Source: Pseudomonas viridiflava (GTDB lineage Bacteria; Pseudomonadota; Gammaproteobacteria; Pseudomonadales; Pseudomonadaceae). Taken from it: 64,000 nucleotides of DNA. The stretch covers positions 1 through 64,000 of the forward strand of contig NZ_UTHA01000215.1 of assembly GCF_900582195.1 (NCBI RefSeq), given 5' to 3'. The notes beneath the pieces were generated by a model. That model saw only the letters and a program-made list of their open reading frames with translations, was not told the DNA's origin and ran no database searches. Position 1 is the stretch's first letter. Each line of letters begins with the position of its first letter. Made by a program: the position numbers and the translations under genes. Below, piece after piece: positions 8,693-17,679 of the stretch.

Positions 8693-9913
8693 ATGGCTAT
8701 CGAAATCAAAGCCCCGTCATTCCCGGAATCGGTTGCCGATGGCACCGTTGCCACCTGGCACAAGAAACCAGGTGAGGCCGTCAAGCGTGACGACCTGATC
8801 GTCGACATCGAAACCGACAAAGTCGTGCTTGAAGTCTTGGCCGAAGCTGACGGCGTGCTGGGCGCAATCGTTGCCAACGAAGGCGATACCGTTCTTTCCA
8901 ACCAGGTACTGGGCTCGATCGAAGAGGGTGGCGCTGCCGCCGCTCCGGCCGCCGCCGCTGCTGCTCCAGCCGCTGCCGCCGCTGCACCGGCTGCTGAAGG
9001 CGAAGACGATCCTGTTGCTGCTCCTGCTGCGCGCAAGCTGGCTGAAGAGAACGGCATCAACATCGCTTCCGTTGCCGGCACCGGCAAGGGCGGTCGTGTG
9101 ACCAAGGAAGACGTGGTTGCTGCTGTTGCTGCCAAGAAAGCTGCTCCGGCTGCCGCGCCTGCCAAGGCTGCTGCTCCTTCGGCTGCCGCTCCGGTATTCG
9201 CCGCTGGCGACCGCATCGAGAAGCGTGTACCGATGACCCGCGTTCGTGCCACCGTGGCCAAGCGTCTGGTTGAAGCTCAGTCGAACATGGCGATGCTGAC
9301 CACTTTCAACGAAGTCGACATGACCGAAGTCATGGCCCTGCGTTCGAAGTACAAGGACCTGTTCGAGAAGTCCCACAACGGCGTACGCCTGGGCTTCATG
9401 TCGTTCTTCGTGAAAGCGGCCACCGAAGCGCTGAAACGCTTCCCGGCTGTCAACGCGTCGATCGACGGCGGCGACATCGTTTACCACGGCTACGCGGACA
9501 TCGGCGTTGCCGTTTCCAGCGACCGTGGCCTGGTTGTTCCGGTTCTGCGTAACGCCGAGCTGATGAGCCTGGCTGAAATCGAAGGCGGCATCGCAACATT
9601 CGGCAAAAAAGCCCGTGACGGCAAACTGTCGATGGACGAGATGACCGGTGGTACCTTCACCATCACCAACGGTGGTACCTTCGGTTCGATGATGTCGACC
9701 CCGATCGTCAACCCGCCGCAGGCAGCGATTCTGGGCATGCACAACATCATCCAGCGTCCTATGGCCATCAATGGTCAGGTCGTTATCCGTCCGATGATGT
9801 ACCTGGCACTGTCCTACGATCACCGTCTGATCGATGGCAAAGAAGCTGTGACTTTCCTGGTGACCATCAAGAACCTGCTGGAAGATCCGGCTCGTCTGTT
9901 GCTGGATATTTGA
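8693..9913 (+). CDS. sucB: 2-oxoglutarate dehydrogenase E2 (dihydrolipoyl succinyltransferase)
   Basis: Core of the 2-oxoglutarate dehydrogenase complex; transfers succinyl from lipoyl-lysine to CoA. Domains in order: lipoyl domain (residues 1-75) with lipoylated Lys43 in ETDKVVLE; an Ala/Pro-rich swinging linker; a peripheral subunit-binding domain near 110-145 (ARKLAEENGI...GRVTKEDV); a second Ala-rich linker; and the catalytic domain ending with His377 and Asp381 in DHRLIDG. It has 406 residues, a normal length. Ribosome site AAGGA lies upstream of ATG 8693. Confidence 0.98.
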   Translation: MAIEIKAPSFPESVADGTVATWHKKPGEAVKRDDLIVDIETDKVVLEVLAEADGVLGAIVANEGDTVLSNQVLGSIEEGGAAAAPAAAAAAPAAAAAAPAAEGEDDPVAAPAARKLAEENGINIASVAGTGKGGRVTKEDVVAAVAAKKAAPAAAPAKAAAPSAAAPVFAAGDRIEKRVPMTRVRATVAKRLVEAQSNMAMLTTFNEVDMTEVMALRSKYKDLFEKSHNGVRLGFMSFFVKAATEALKRFPAVNASIDGGDIVYHGYADIGVAVSSDRGLVVPVLRNAELMSLAEIEGGIATFGKKARDGKLSMDEMTGGTFTITNGGTFGSMMSTPIVNPPQAAILGMHNIIQRPMAINGQVVIRPMMYLALSYDHRLIDGKEAVTFLVTIKNLLEDPARLLLDI

Positions 9914-9915
9914 TA

Positions 9916-9996
9916 GAAGCAGCTGCAAGTCTCAAGCTGCAAGCTGCGAGTAACCGCAGTTTGGCTTGAGGCTTGCGGCTTCACGCTTGCTGCAAA
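9916..9996. repeat. Degenerate inverted repeat in the sucB-lpd spacer
   Basis: AGCTGCAAGTCTCAAGCTGC on the left is a diverged inverted match to GGCTTGAGGCTTGCGGCTTC and the following CTTGCTGC on the right. This is the CAAGCT-rich palindromic repeat type scattered through Pseudomonas intergenic regions. It fills almost the whole spacer, so the sucB and lpd messages are separated by a large hairpin. Confidence 0.6.
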
Positions 9997-10011
9997 AAAG
10001 AGGATTTTTGA

Positions 10012-11448
10012 ATGTCGCAGAAATTTGACGTAGTAGTGATCGGTGCTGGCCCTGGTGGCTACGTGGCTGCCATCAAGGCGGCGCAGCTGGGTCTGACCAC
10101 TGCCTGCATCGAGAAGTACACCGACGCTGAAGGCAAGCAAGCCCTGGGCGGCACCTGCCTGAACGTGGGCTGCATTCCTTCCAAGGCGCTGCTCGACAGT
10201 TCCTGGAAATACAAGGAAGCGAAAGAAAGCTTCAACGTTCACGGTATCTCGACCGGCGAAGTCAAAATGGACGTCGCTGCGATGGTTGGCCGCAAGGCTG
10301 GCATCGTCAAGAACCTGACCGGCGGCGTTGCTACCCTGTTCAAGGCCAACGGCGTTACTTCGATCCAGGGCCACGGCAAACTGCTGGCTGGCAAGAAAGT
10401 CGAAGTCACCAAGCCGGACGGCTCGGTTGAAGTCATCGAAGCTGAAAACGTCATCCTGGCTCCAGGTTCGCGTCCGATCGACATTCCACCGGCTCCGGTC
10501 GATCAGAAAGTCATCGTCGATTCGACTGGCGCACTGGAATTCCAGACCGTACCTAAGCGTCTGGGCGTGATCGGCGCTGGCGTGATCGGTCTGGAACTGG
10601 GTTCGGTGTGGTCGCGTCTGGGTTCCGAAGTGGTTGTTCTGGAAGCTCTGGACACTTTCCTGATGGCAGCGGACACCGCTGTTTCCAAGGAAGCGCTGAA
10701 AACCCTGACCAAACAAGGTCTGGACATCAAACTGGGCGCTCGTGTGACTGGCTCGAAAGTGAATGGCGACGAAGTCGTTGTGAACTACACCGACGCCAAC
10801 GGCGAACAGACCATCACGTTCGACAAGCTGATCGTAGCCGTTGGTCGCCGTCCGGTGACCACTGATCTGCTGGCTGCCGACAGCGGCGTGACCCTCGACG
10901 AGCGCGGTTTCGTGCACGTTGATGATCACTGCGCCACCACCGTCCCGGGCGTTTTCGCCATCGGTGACGTGGTTCGCGGCATGATGCTGGCTCACAAAGC
11001 TTCGGAAGAAGGCATCATGGTTGTCGAGCGCATCAAGGGCCACAAAGCCCAGATGAACTATGACCTGATCCCTTCGGTTATTTATACTCACCCGGAAATC
11101 GCGTGGGTTGGCAAAACCGAGCAGGCCTTGAAAGCTGAAGGCGTTGAAGTTAACGTCGGCACCTTCCCGTTCGCCGCTTCCGGCCGTGCCATGGCTGCCA
11201 ACGATACCGGTGGTTTCGTCAAGGTCATCGCTGATGCCAAGACTGACCGCGTATTGGGCGTGCACGTGATTGGCCCGAGCGCTGCAGAACTGGTTCAGCA
11301 GGGCGCGATCGGTATGGAATTCGGCACCAGCGCTGAAGACCTGGGCATGATGGTTTTCTCCCATCCGACCCTGTCTGAAGCCTTGCACGAAGCTGCTCTG
11401 GCTGTGAATGGCGGCGCCATCCACATTGCCAACCGCAAAAAGCGTTAA
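10012..11448 (+). CDS. lpdA: Dihydrolipoyl dehydrogenase (E3)
   Basis: Flavoprotein that reoxidises the dihydrolipoyl groups of SucB with NAD+. The 478 residues carry the FAD-binding motif GAGPGGY (11-17), the redox disulfide Cys49/Cys54 in GGTCLNVGCIPSK, an NAD-binding motif GAGVIGLELG and the C-terminal catalytic pair His451/Glu456 in HPTLSE. Its place straight after sucB indicates that it serves 2-oxoglutarate dehydrogenase, though it may also serve other lipoyl complexes. Ribosome site AAGAGGA precedes ATG 10012. Confidence 0.97.
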   Translation: MSQKFDVVVIGAGPGGYVAAIKAAQLGLTTACIEKYTDAEGKQALGGTCLNVGCIPSKALLDSSWKYKEAKESFNVHGISTGEVKMDVAAMVGRKAGIVKNLTGGVATLFKANGVTSIQGHGKLLAGKKVEVTKPDGSVEVIEAENVILAPGSRPIDIPPAPVDQKVIVDSTGALEFQTVPKRLGVIGAGVIGLELGSVWSRLGSEVVVLEALDTFLMAADTAVSKEALKTLTKQGLDIKLGARVTGSKVNGDEVVVNYTDANGEQTITFDKLIVAVGRRPVTTDLLAADSGVTLDERGFVHVDDHCATTVPGVFAIGDVVRGMMLAHKASEEGIMVVERIKGHKAQMNYDLIPSVIYTHPEIAWVGKTEQALKAEGVEVNVGTFPFAASGRAMAANDTGGFVKVIADAKTDRVLGVHVIGPSAAELVQQGAIGMEFGTSAEDLGMMVFSHPTLSEALHEAALAVNGGAIHIANRKKR

Positions 11449-11531
11449 CAGACAATAAGAAACCACGGCGGTAACGGCCCGTCGTGAGCCTTGCGAGCAA
11501 GTCTCACCGCGGAATGTCCGCTGGACGCAGT

Positions 11532-11554
11532 CTTGCGTAGCTCAGCTACGCAAG
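11532..11554 (+). other. Perfect hairpin in the lpd-sucC spacer
   Basis: CTTGCGTAGC-TCA-GCTACGCAAG is a 10-bp perfect stem with a 3-nt loop in the 182-nt gap between lpd and sucC. No T tract follows. It may be an mRNA stability or processing element, or a relic repeat; just upstream, GCGAGCAAGTCTCACCGCGG resembles a decayed REP. Confidence 0.5.
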
Positions 11555-11630
11555 CAGCAGTCACAGGTGGCGCGGCACTCAAACGAGCGCAGCGCCGAAT
11601 GCGCAGTACCTAACGAAGACGGTAAAAAGC

Positions 11631-12797
11631 ATGAATCTTCACGAGTATCAGGGTAAGCAGCTGTTCGCTGAATACGGCCTGCCAGTTTCCACTGGTTACG
11701 CAGTAGACACCCCGGAAGCAGCAGCAGAAGCTTGCGACAAAATCGGCGGCAGCGAGTGGGTTGTCAAAGCCCAGGTCCACGCCGGTGGTCGCGGTAAAGC
11801 GGGCGGCGTCAAGCTGGTTCGCAGCAAAGAAGACGCCAAAGCCTTCGCACAGCAGTGGCTGGGCAAGCGTCTGGTGACTTACCAGACTGACGCCAATGGC
11901 CAGCCAGTCACCAAGATCCTGGTTGAATCGTGCACTGATATCGCTAAAGAGCTGTACCTGGGCGCTGTCGTTGACCGTTCGAGCCGTCGCATCGTGTTCA
12001 TGGCTTCCACCGAAGGTGGCGTGGACATCGAGAAAATCGCTCACGACACGCCAGAAAAAATTCTCAAGGCCACTATCGATCCACTGGTTGGCGCTCAGCC
12101 ATTCCAGGGTCGCGAGCTGGCATTCCAGCTGGGTCTGGAAGGCAAGCAGGTTGCTCAGTTCGCCAAGATCTTCGTAGGTCTGGCCAAGCTGTTCAAGGAT
12201 CACGACCTGGCTCTGCTGGAAGTGAACCCGCTGGTGATCAAGGCTGACGGCGATCTGCACTGCCTGGACGCCAAGATCAACATCGACGCCAACGCAATGT
12301 ACCGTCAGCCTAAGCTGAAGACTTTCCACGATCCGTCGCAAGACGATCCGCGCGAAGCGCACGCTGCCAAGTTCGAACTGAACTACGTAGCACTGGAAGG
12401 CAACATCGGCTGCATGGTCAACGGTGCTGGCCTGGCCATGGGCACCATGGACATCGTCAACCTGCATGGCGGCAAGCCAGCCAACTTCCTCGACGTAGGT
12501 GGTGGCGCTACCAAAGAACGCGTAACTGAAGCGTTCAAGATCATCCTGTCCGACACCAACGTCGCTGCAGTACTGGTCAACATCTTCGGCGGCATCGTTC
12601 GCTGCGACATGATTGCCGAAGGCATCATCGGCGCTGTGAAAGAAGTCGGCGTGAAAATCCCGGTTGTTGTTCGCCTTGAAGGCAACAACGCTGAGCTGGG
12701 CGCTAAAGTACTGGCAGAAAGCGGTTTGAACATCATCGCTGCTACCAGCCTGACCGACGCTGCTCAACAAGTTGTCAAAGCTGCGGAGGGCAAATAA
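11631..12797 (+). CDS. sucC: Succinyl-CoA synthetase (ADP-forming) beta subunit
   Basis: With SucD converts succinyl-CoA to succinate with substrate-level phosphorylation. The 388 residues consist of an N-terminal ATP-grasp nucleotide-binding domain (starts NLHEYQGKQLFAEYG; KAQVHAGGRGKAGGV phosphate-binding segment) and a C-terminal ligase domain (VNIFGGIVRCD). The stop codon shares one base with the sucD start (TAATG), so the two are translationally coupled. Confidence 0.98.
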   Translation: MNLHEYQGKQLFAEYGLPVSTGYAVDTPEAAAEACDKIGGSEWVVKAQVHAGGRGKAGGVKLVRSKEDAKAFAQQWLGKRLVTYQTDANGQPVTKILVESCTDIAKELYLGAVVDRSSRRIVFMASTEGGVDIEKIAHDTPEKILKATIDPLVGAQPFQGRELAFQLGLEGKQVAQFAKIFVGLAKLFKDHDLALLEVNPLVIKADGDLHCLDAKINIDANAMYRQPKLKTFHDPSQDDPREAHAAKFELNYVALEGNIGCMVNGAGLAMGTMDIVNLHGGKPANFLDVGGGATKERVTEAFKIILSDTNVAAVLVNIFGGIVRCDMIAEGIIGAVKEVGVKIPVVVRLEGNNAELGAKVLAESGLNIIAATSLTDAAQQVVKAAEGK

Positions 12798-13678
12798 TGA
12801 GCGTCCTGATCAATAAAGACACCAAAGTTATCTGCCAGGGTATTACCGGTTCGCAAGGTAGTTTCCACACCCAGCAAGCCATCGAATACGGCACCAAGAT
12901 GGTTGGCGGCGTTACTCCTGGCAAAGGCGGCACCGAGCACCTGGGTCTGCCAGTGTTCAACACCGTAAAAGACGCAGTAGCTGCCACTGGCGCTACCGCC
13001 AGCGTGATCTACGTTCCGGCTCCTTTCTGCAAAGATTCGATCCTGGAAGCGGCATTCGGCGGCATCAAGCTGATCGTCTGCATCACCGAAGGCATTCCTA
13101 CCCTGGACATGCTGGACGCTAAAGTTAAGTGCGACGAGCTGGGCGTAGTCCTGATCGGCCCTAACTGCCCAGGCGTGATCACTCCAGGCGAATGCAAGAT
13201 CGGCATCATGCCAGGTCACATTCACTTGCCAGGCAAGGTCGGTATCGTTTCGCGTTCCGGCACCCTGACCTACGAAGCTGTGAAGCAGACTACTGACGCC
13301 GGTTTCGGTCAGTCGACTTGCGTCGGCATCGGTGGTGACCCGATCCCGGGTTCGAACTTCATCGACATCCTGAAGCTGTTCCAGGAAGACCCGAAGACCG
13401 AAGCGATCGTCATGATCGGTGAGATCGGCGGTTCGGCTGAAGAAGAAGCGGCTGCCTACATCAAGGCACACGTGACCAAGCCGGTTGTTTCCTACATCGC
13501 TGGTGTGACTGCTCCTCCGGGCAAGCGCATGGGCCATGCTGGCGCAATCATCTCTGGCGGCAAAGGCACTGCAGACGAGAAATTCGCTGCACTGCAAGAC
13601 GCAGGTGTAAAAACCGTGCGTTCGCTGGCAGACATCGGCAAGGCCCTGGCCGAGCTGACTGGTTGGGCTGTCAAGTAA
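12797..13678 (+). CDS. sucD: Succinyl-CoA synthetase alpha subunit
   Basis: Carries CoA binding and the phosphorylated His. The 293 residues include the CoA-binding Rossmann start (CQGITGSQGSFHTQQAI), PNCPGVITP, and the phospho-His, His247, in RMGHAGAIISGGKGTA. It is the last gene of the TCA block; a strong terminator lies 30 nt after the stop. Confidence 0.98.
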   Translation: MSVLINKDTKVICQGITGSQGSFHTQQAIEYGTKMVGGVTPGKGGTEHLGLPVFNTVKDAVAATGATASVIYVPAPFCKDSILEAAFGGIKLIVCITEGIPTLDMLDAKVKCDELGVVLIGPNCPGVITPGECKIGIMPGHIHLPGKVGIVSRSGTLTYEAVKQTTDAGFGQSTCVGIGGDPIPGSNFIDILKLFQEDPKTEAIVMIGEIGGSAEEEAAAYIKAHVTKPVVSYIAGVTAPPGKRMGHAGAIISGGKGTADEKFAALQDAGVKTVRSLADIGKALAELTGWAVK

Positions 13679-13708
13679 GCCTCGCGCTTAGCTGACGCTT
13701 TACCAAAC

Positions 13709-13738
13709 AAAGGCCACCTTCGGGTGGCCTTTGTCGTT
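13709..13738 (+). terminator. Rho-independent terminator after sucD
   Basis: AAAGGCCACC-TTCG-GGTGGCCTTT is a 10-bp stem with a stable tetraloop, followed by TGTCGTTT. It ends the sdh-suc unit. Confidence 0.9.
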
Positions 13739-13763
13739 TCTGGTGCGTGCGTCATCAGTGATA

Positions 13764-13837
13764 TCGCCTTCGCGAGCAAGCTCGCTCCCACATTTGTACG
13801 CTTTCCCATGTGGGAGCGAGCTTGCTCGCGAAGGCGA
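13764..13837. repeat. REPIN (two REPs in inverted orientation)
   Basis: CGCCTTCGCGAGCAAGCTCG and its inverse CGAGCTTGCTCGCGAAGGCG flank a ~20-nt loop. Both arms are intact. The remaining 13838-14081 upstream of brnQ shows no gene and no clear promoter. Confidence 0.9.
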
Positions 13838-14081
13838 TTTATAGACATCTACCCAATTACATGCAAAAACGCGACACGGAAACGTCGCGTATCGGATAGT
13901 TCGCCCTCTAACAGTGCGTTTGCAAAGCAAATTCGTTAGGCTAGCAGCCATTTTTGCGTCTGCCGCCCACAAGGCATGCGACGCGCTTTAAGGGTCAGTC
14001 CCATACGGATCGACAGCATTTCCCTAATTACACAGGGCAATCCCCCTCTAAATTCCGATTCAGTAGTGTGGTATTACCTTA

Positions 14082-15395
14082 ATGAAAGTTTTGAAAGGTC
14101 AGGACATCCTGGCACTTGGTTTTATGACATTTGCCCTGTTCGTTGGGGCTGGCAACATCATTTTCCCGCCGATCGTGGGCTTGCAGGCCGGACCTCACGT
14201 CTGGATGGCCGCGCTGGGCTTCCTGATCACCGCGGTGGGTCTGCCGGTGATCACCGTCGTTGCACTGGCCAAGGTCGGTGGGGCGATGGATGCGCTGAGC
14301 AGCCCGATCGGCAAGATCGCCGGCGGCATTCTGGCGGCTGCATGCTACCTGGCGGTCGGCCCGTTGTTCGCCACGCCGCGTACCGCAACCGTATCCTTCG
14401 AAGTGGGTCTGGCGCCGCTGACCGGCGAAAGCCCGCTGGCGCTGTTCCTTTACAGCTCGGTGTACTTCCTGCTGGTGTTCTTCATCTCGCTCTACCCTGG
14501 GCGTTTGCTGGACACCGTTGGCCGCTTTCTCGCGCCATTGAAGATCATCGCGCTGGCGGTCCTGGGTATCGCTGCATTCGCCTTGCCGGCGGGTGACATC
14601 GGCCACGGCACGCCAGAGTACGTCGCCGCGCCGTTCTCCCAGGGCTTCATCAATGGTTACCTGACCATGGATACCCTCGGGGCGCTGGTGTTCGGCATCG
14701 TCATCGTTAACGCGATCCGCTCCCGTGGCGTCGAGTCGCCGGCGCTGATCACCCGTTACGCGATCATCGCCGGGCTGATTGCCGGTGTCGGTCTGGCGTT
14801 GGTTTATGTCAGCCTGTTCCGCCTCGGTTCCGGCAGCCACGAAGTGGCAGCGGGCGCGACCAACGGCGCGGCCGTGTTGCACGCATACGTGCAACACACC
14901 TTCGGTTCGTTGGGCAGCGGCTTCCTCGCGGTGCTGATCTCGCTGGCGTGTCTGGTAACGGCGGTGGGTCTGACCTGCGCCTGTGCCGAATACTTCAGCC
15001 GTGTGCTGCCACTGTCCTACAAGACCCTGGTGATCATTCTGGCGGCGTTCTCGCTCTTGGTATCCAACCTGGGCCTGACCAAGCTGATTGCGTTCTCGAT
15101 TCCGGTGCTGACCGCAATCTATCCGCCGTGCATCGTGTTGGTAGCACTGAGCTTCTGCAAAGACTTCTGGCATGAACACGGCCGCATTCTCGGTCCGGTG
15201 ATGCTGGTGTCGTTCGTGTTCGGCACTATCGACGCGCTGAAAGGCGCCGGTCTGGCCGACTGGATGCCATCGCAGTTGTCTCACCTGCCACTGAGCGAGC
15301 AGGGCCTCGCGTGGCTGGTGCCGTGCGTGATGACGCTGGTGGTTGCGGTTGTTTGTGATCGCATGCTTGGCAAGCGCAGCGAAGCGGTTGCCTGA
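14082..15395 (+). CDS. brnQ: Branched-chain amino acid Na+ or H+ symporter, BrnQ/LIVCS family
   Basis: Inner-membrane importer of Leu, Ile and Val. The 437 residues are almost entirely hydrophobic, with about 12 membrane segments. The N-terminal family signature FALFVGAGNIIFPP and the segment VGLTCACAEYF are present. The assigned ATG at 14082 lacks an obvious Shine-Dalgarno sequence, but the preceding frame offers nothing better. It stands alone between a REPIN and its own terminator, so it is probably monocistronic. Confidence 0.95.
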   Translation: MKVLKGQDILALGFMTFALFVGAGNIIFPPIVGLQAGPHVWMAALGFLITAVGLPVITVVALAKVGGAMDALSSPIGKIAGGILAAACYLAVGPLFATPRTATVSFEVGLAPLTGESPLALFLYSSVYFLLVFFISLYPGRLLDTVGRFLAPLKIIALAVLGIAAFALPAGDIGHGTPEYVAAPFSQGFINGYLTMDTLGALVFGIVIVNAIRSRGVESPALITRYAIIAGLIAGVGLALVYVSLFRLGSGSHEVAAGATNGAAVLHAYVQHTFGSLGSGFLAVLISLACLVTAVGLTCACAEYFSRVLPLSYKTLVIILAAFSLLVSNLGLTKLIAFSIPVLTAIYPPCIVLVALSFCKDFWHEHGRILGPVMLVSFVFGTIDALKGAGLADWMPSQLSHLPLSEQGLAWLVPCVMTLVVAVVCDRMLGKRSEAVA

Positions 15396-15438
15396 CGTTG
15401 CCTGATCCGCCAAAAGCGGGTCGTCAACGCTTAAACAG

Positions 15439-15475
15439 AAATGCCCCGTATCAATCGATACGGGGCATTTTTTAT
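15439..15475 (+). terminator. Rho-independent terminator after brnQ
   Basis: AAATGCCCCGTAT-CAATCG-ATACGGGGCATTT followed by TTTAT, 45 nt past the brnQ stop. Confidence 0.9.
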
Positions 15476-15533
15476 GCGCGTCAGGCAGTGTCTTTTTCCC
15501 TAGGCTAACGTCGAAGGGTTGCCGAAGTCCTAA

Positions 15534-15561
15534 TGTGGGAGCGAGCAGGCTCGCTCCCACA
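15534..15561. repeat. Compact REP palindrome
   Basis: TGTGGGAGCGAGC-AG-GCTCGCTCCCACA, a near-perfect 28-nt palindrome in which the two REP halves are fused with no loop region. It lies 30 nt upstream of the DUF599 gene. Confidence 0.85.
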
Positions 15562-15590
15562 GGTAGCCTCCATACTCCACAGGGAATTGC

Positions 15591-16328
15591 ATGTCGTTCA
15601 TCCAAGCCAACCTGATCCACTTGCTCGCCGCCATCTGGTTTGTCATCTGTTGGGGCGGCTATACCCGTTATGCCTCCTGGAAGGGCCGCGATACAGCGTG
15701 TCTGGCCAGCGTGCTGCACCTGTACCGCGAAGACTGGATGCGCCGCATGCTCCTGCGTGATAACCGCATTGCCGACGCCAGCGTGATCGGCAACCTTGAG
15801 CGCAACGCTTCGTTCTTCGCCTCGAGCACGCTGATTATCCTCGCCGGTATTCTCACCGTGCTTGGCGCGTCCGAGCGGGCAGTGTCGTTACTGGCAGACA
15901 TCCCGATGGTGCAGCAAGCGTCACAGGGCATGTCGGAAATCAAGTTGCTGTGTCTGGCGATGGTGTTCGTCTATGCCTTCTTCACGTTCAGTTGGTGCAT
16001 GCGTCAGTACAACTTTGCGGCCGTGTTGGTTGGTTCAGCGCCAATGATCGGTGAGCGACATGTTTCCGAACAGGAGCGCAAGGCGTTCGCTGCGCGGGCG
16101 GCGCGAGTGATTTCAATGGCGGCCAACCAGTTCAACTTCGGGCTGCGCTCGTACTACTTCGGTATGACCATGCTGGCCTGGTTCGTCAGCCCGTGGCTGT
16201 TCATGCTGATGAGCGCCGGTGTGGTATTGGTCTTGTACCGCCGCGAGTTTCATTCCGACGTTCTTGATGTCATGGTCTATACCCCTACAGAAGCCCCCCT
16301 TCCCGAGACAAACAAAGAGGTCGCTTGA
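15591..16328 (+). CDS. DUF599 family membrane protein
   Basis: A 245-residue integral membrane protein of the DUF599 family; its molecular function is not known to me. About four or five membrane segments are visible: residues 5-25, 75-95, 118-138, and two near 190-222. A conserved soluble stretch RQYNFAAVLVGSAPMIGE precedes a conserved NQFNFGLRSYYFG motif, as expected of the family. It overlaps the following MAPEG gene by one base (TGATG), so the two are co-translated. The compact REP lies just upstream and no clear promoter is visible. Confidence 0.85.
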   Translation: MSFIQANLIHLLAAIWFVICWGGYTRYASWKGRDTACLASVLHLYREDWMRRMLLRDNRIADASVIGNLERNASFFASSTLIILAGILTVLGASERAVSLLADIPMVQQASQGMSEIKLLCLAMVFVYAFFTFSWCMRQYNFAAVLVGSAPMIGERHVSEQERKAFAARAARVISMAANQFNFGLRSYYFGMTMLAWFVSPWLFMLMSAGVVLVLYRREFHSDVLDVMVYTPTEAPLPETNKEVA

Positions 16329-16729
16329 TGAGTATTCCGTTCTGGTGTGTGTTTATCAGTGCGCTGCTGATTTATATCGCGCGTATGCCGGTGGGCAGAG
16401 CGATGAAAGAGCAGGGTGGTTACAACAATCACCTGCCGCGTCAGCAACAGGCGCAACTGACCGGTTACGGCGCGAGGGCGCTGGCGGCGCACCAGAACAG
16501 CATCGAAGCGTTCATATTGTTTGCCGTGGGTGTGCTGATGGCGCACACCACGCAAACGGCTGGCTGGCTGATCGATACACTGGCGATCATTTTTGTCATC
16601 GCCCGAACTCTCTACTTATGGTTCTACCTGGCCGATCTTCCCAAGCTGCGCAGTCTGGTCTGGATAGTTGGCATAGTGTGCTCGCTGTTGCTGATGATTA
16701 GTCCGACTTTTAGAACTGTCTTGCTCTAA
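16328..16729 (+). CDS. MAPEG family membrane protein
   Basis: A 133-residue protein with four predicted membrane helices. The family motif RALAAHQNSIEAFILFAVGV resembles the membrane-associated eicosanoid/glutathione metabolism family. Substrates of bacterial members are mostly unknown, so a glutathione-transfer role is only an inference. The start ATG overlaps the DUF599 stop codon. Transcription ends at the hairpin at 16759-16792, which it shares with a convergent lipoprotein gene. Confidence 0.85.
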   Translation: MSIPFWCVFISALLIYIARMPVGRAMKEQGGYNNHLPRQQQAQLTGYGARALAAHQNSIEAFILFAVGVLMAHTTQTAGWLIDTLAIIFVIARTLYLWFYLADLPKLRSLVWIVGIVCSLLLMISPTFRTVLL

Positions 16730-16758
16730 GTCGAGCACGGCGCTAAATGCCAGGCAAA

Positions 16759-16792
16759 AGAAAACCCGCACTTGGCGGGTTTTCCTTTTTCT
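16759..16792. terminator. Bidirectional terminator
   Basis: AAAAGAAAACCCGC-CACTTG-type stem (AAAACCCGC / GCGGGTTTT) flanked by A-rich sequence on the left and TTTTCCTTTTT on the right. It serves the MAPEG gene and the convergent lipoprotein gene. Confidence 0.85.
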
Positions 16793-16807
16793 GCAGCAAA
16801 AAGCGAA

Positions 16808-17044
16808 TTATTGCTTCTTGGCAGCTTCTTCTTGTGCTGCGGCGTTCGATTCAGCCTGAGCTTTGGCAGCTTCGGCGTTTTCTTTCGCTGCGTCGTTCAC
16901 TTTATCCTGAGCTTTGTTCATGTCTTGCTGAGCTTGTTCAGCATGTTGGTTGGCATCTTGAGCTTTGTCCTCGGATTTTTTATCGCAGGCAGCGAGACCG
17001 AGGGAAGCGGTCAACATCAAGGCAATAGCAAAAGTCTTACGCAT
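16808..17044 (-). CDS. Small Ala/Glu/Lys-rich lipoprotein
   Basis: A 78-residue exported protein. The signal peptide MRKTFAIALMLTASLGLAAC ends in a lipobox with Cys20. The mature part is one charged, alanine-rich helix (repeats of the kind KAQD, NDAAKENAEAAK) likely to form a coiled coil like Lpp-type or OprI-type envelope proteins, but I cannot assign it to a named family. The start at 17044 has AAGGAG upstream; a 44-residue extension further upstream has no signal peptide and was rejected. Confidence 0.85.
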   Translation of the reverse strand: MRKTFAIALMLTASLGLAACDKKSEDKAQDANQHAEQAQQDMNKAQDKVNDAAKENAEAAKAQAESNAAAQEEAAKKQ

Positions 17045-17202
17045 GGGGTGTTTCTCCTTATGGAAAATAACTACTGGCCTTAAGAACTCGGCGCTACAGG
17101 TTAAGTTCCTCATTTCTTTCAGATATATAAGTTTGTTTTTATACGGAACTTTTGCTGTATCGCTTACTACTGGCAAAAGGCTCTAACGAGAGTAATTATC
17201 AA

Positions 17203-17679
17203 ATGGCCGAAAACCCCGTTTTTGAGCGTGCGACGCGATTTCTATCGGCGTTGCGTCACTGTCAGGTGCTTGGTTTACAGGTGCACAGCGCCTCGAGCGA
17301 AGGGCTCACCGTGATCCTGCCGTACAGTCCGAAAATCGTCGGTAATCCCGAAACAGGAGTAATCCACGGCGGCGCCATTACTTCATTGATGGACACGGCC
17401 TGCGGGATGTCGACCTTGTGCGTATTGCCGGAATTCGAGGTCTGCCCGACCCTCGACCTGCGCATCGATTACATGCACGCCGCCGAGCCGAATAAAGCGG
17501 TGTTTGGTTTCGCCCAGTGTTATCGCGTCACCACCGATGTGATCTTCGCCCGTGGCTTCGCCTACCAGGATGATCCCGAGCAACCCATCGCCCATGTCGT
17601 CGGCACCTTCATGCGTATGGGCAAGGGCCTTAAAGGCACCAAAGGTTTCGGCGGCGCGATAAAGGGAGAACATCAGTGA
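17203..17679 (+). CDS. PaaI-type hotdog-fold thioesterase
   Basis: A 158-residue single-domain hotdog protein, probably acting on small acyl-CoAs or aryl-CoAs in the cytoplasm. The active-site signature GVIHGGAITSLMDTACG carries the Asp expected as catalytic residue. ATG at 17203 was preferred to an upstream ATG at 17152 because residues 1-17 of the longer form do not resemble the family. The last four bases overlap a second, related gene, so the two proteins may assemble together. Confidence 0.88.
   Translation: MAENPVFERATRFLSALRHCQVLGLQVHSASSEGLTVILPYSPKIVGNPETGVIHGGAITSLMDTACGMSTLCVLPEFEVCPTLDLRIDYMHAAEPNKAVFGFAQCYRVTTDVIFARGFAYQDDPEQPIAHVVGTFMRMGKGLKGTKGFGGAIKGEHQ

Noticed and set aside
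9820..11466. 548-codon minus-strand frame
   Set aside because: Antisense shadow of lpdA.
14079..15719. 546-codon minus-strand frame
   Set aside because: Antisense of brnQ running on through its terminator and a REP; Gln/His-rich non-protein composition.
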